Below are positions 63,809 through 64,000 of a stretch of DNA of 64,000 nt, in pieces (the stretch's first letter is position 1; the number at the start of each line of letters is the position of its first letter). Both the position numbers and the translations under genes were made by a program. The stretch is from NCBI GenBank assembly GCA_017433855.1, contig JAFRGM010000004.1, forward strand, positions 103,187 through 167,186. The letters run 5' to 3'. The stretch is from Candidatus Saccharimonadota bacterium. GTDB lineage: Bacteria > Patescibacteriota > Saccharimonadia > Saccharimonadales > Saccharimonadaceae. Under the pieces are notes generated by a model, which was given only the letters and a program-made list of their open reading frames with translations, did not search any database and was not told where the DNA came from.

Positions 63809-64000
63809 CTATGTTACAATATAAAATACATGGTATTTGCAGCTGGCGGGTTCGGGGTGCCAGGTATTGACCTGGATAGCCTCGCGACAGCTCGGACAAA
63901 TATCGTTTGAGAGATCTGGACAGGACCACTCACCAAAATGTGAGTCCATAACACCGTACTGGTATAAGTACCAACTACGACGATAGGGCACCTGCATAGC
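63809..64000 (-). CDS. Possible zinc-ribbon protein, C-terminal part (edge of window)
   Basis: A frame on the minus strand from at least 63997 to the stop at 63811-63809 reads GVMDSHFGEWSCPDLSNDICPSCREAIQVN and ends SCKYHVFYIVT. The CP..CPSC arrangement and the composition (Trp, Tyr, Cys-rich) look like a real zinc ribbon. The start may be the ATG at 63997 (62 residues) or lie outside the window. Its stop lies in the iscU promoter zone. The opposite strand has several small hairpins that could instead mark an RNA. Confidence 0.4.
   Translation of the reverse strand, partial: AMQVPYRRSWYLYQYGVMDSHFGEWSCPDLSNDICPSCREAIQVNTWHPEPASCKYHVFYIVT

Overview
The window reads as a chromosomal segment of a Candidatus Saccharibacteria (TM7, Patescibacteria/CPR) genome. 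This is an inference from gene content and style, not from a marker-gene search. The pointers are moderate GC with little intergenic space, core genes trimmed of optional parts (RecR and DnaX without their zinc fingers, a cysteine-free L33), a conserved unknown protein just before dnaX, nusG-secE and rplK-rplA units with rplJL not followed directly by rpoBC, and very many genes whose -10 box lies only 6-7 nt before the start codon. UGA is a normal stop codon here (several genes end in TGA), so this is not the UGA-glycine code of Gracilibacteria/SR1.

Layout. 1-2.4 kb: sugar-phosphate block (PfkB kinase fragment, rpe-like, rpiB-like, gap). 2.5-3.5 kb: rpsL-rpsG. 3.6-13.5 kb: trigger factor, an FAD oxidase, an orphan gene, tRNA-Leu, a putative sortase substrate, rsmD, recG, trmD, a DUF5680-like gene, an unassigned structured RNA and obg. 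13.6-15.8 kb: queA-tgt (queuosine). 15.9-20.6 kb: cysS split by an in-frame UGA, then alpha/beta hydrolase, nrnA-like, pgsA, yqeG-like and cdsA. 20.7-31.7 kb: acyl-AMP ligase, recR-ybaB, a GT-C membrane protein, dnaB, dnaX, a thioredoxin-fold membrane protein, a cysteine desulfurase, and rplJL with its L10 leader. 31.8-37.4 kb: membrane protein, rplA, rplK, nusG, secE, alpha-glucan phosphorylase, acyltransferase-like protein. 37.5-41.5 kb: tRNA-Gln with a duplicated 3' end, CAP-domain protein, a 7TM-GAF protein and an orphan gene. 41.5-49.3 kb: an ABC transporter with its two-component system, divergent from a VTC/DUF4956/carbohydrate-binding operon. 49.3-56.2 kb: envelope enzymes (beta-lactamase-like, CapA-like, GH97, sortase, metallopeptidase, deacetylase). 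56.2-64 kb: gpsA, a UvrD-nuclease fusion, a small protein, rpmG, GH57 and GT4 enzymes, tRNA-Trp, an IscU-like scaffold and a partial zinc-ribbon protein.

How the parts may work together. Alpha-glucan phosphorylase, a GH57 enzyme, a GT4/GT5-type glycosyltransferase and GH97 fit storage and recycling of an alpha-glucan feeding lower glycolysis and the non-oxidative pentose phosphate reactions. CdsA, PgsA, GpsA, an acyltransferase-like protein and an acyl-AMP ligase suggest phospholipid assembly from scavenged fatty acids. A sortase and a protein with a PNTG-type tail suggest a Gram-positive style wall.

The most unusual structures are: (1) GC-rich palindromic repeats inserted in frame in trmD, dnaX, obg and tgt, with a relative inside a terminator; the trmD and dnaX copies are read in different frames. 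(2) A UGA at the conserved glycine of cysS. (3) A symmetric two-site operator whose half-sites replace both -35 boxes between the two-component system and the VTC operon. (4) Widespread leaderless promoters, plus a separate promoter class with a conserved spacer. (5) An unassigned RNA gene with a perfect consensus promoter. (6) Partial duplications of the 3' ends of two tRNA genes.
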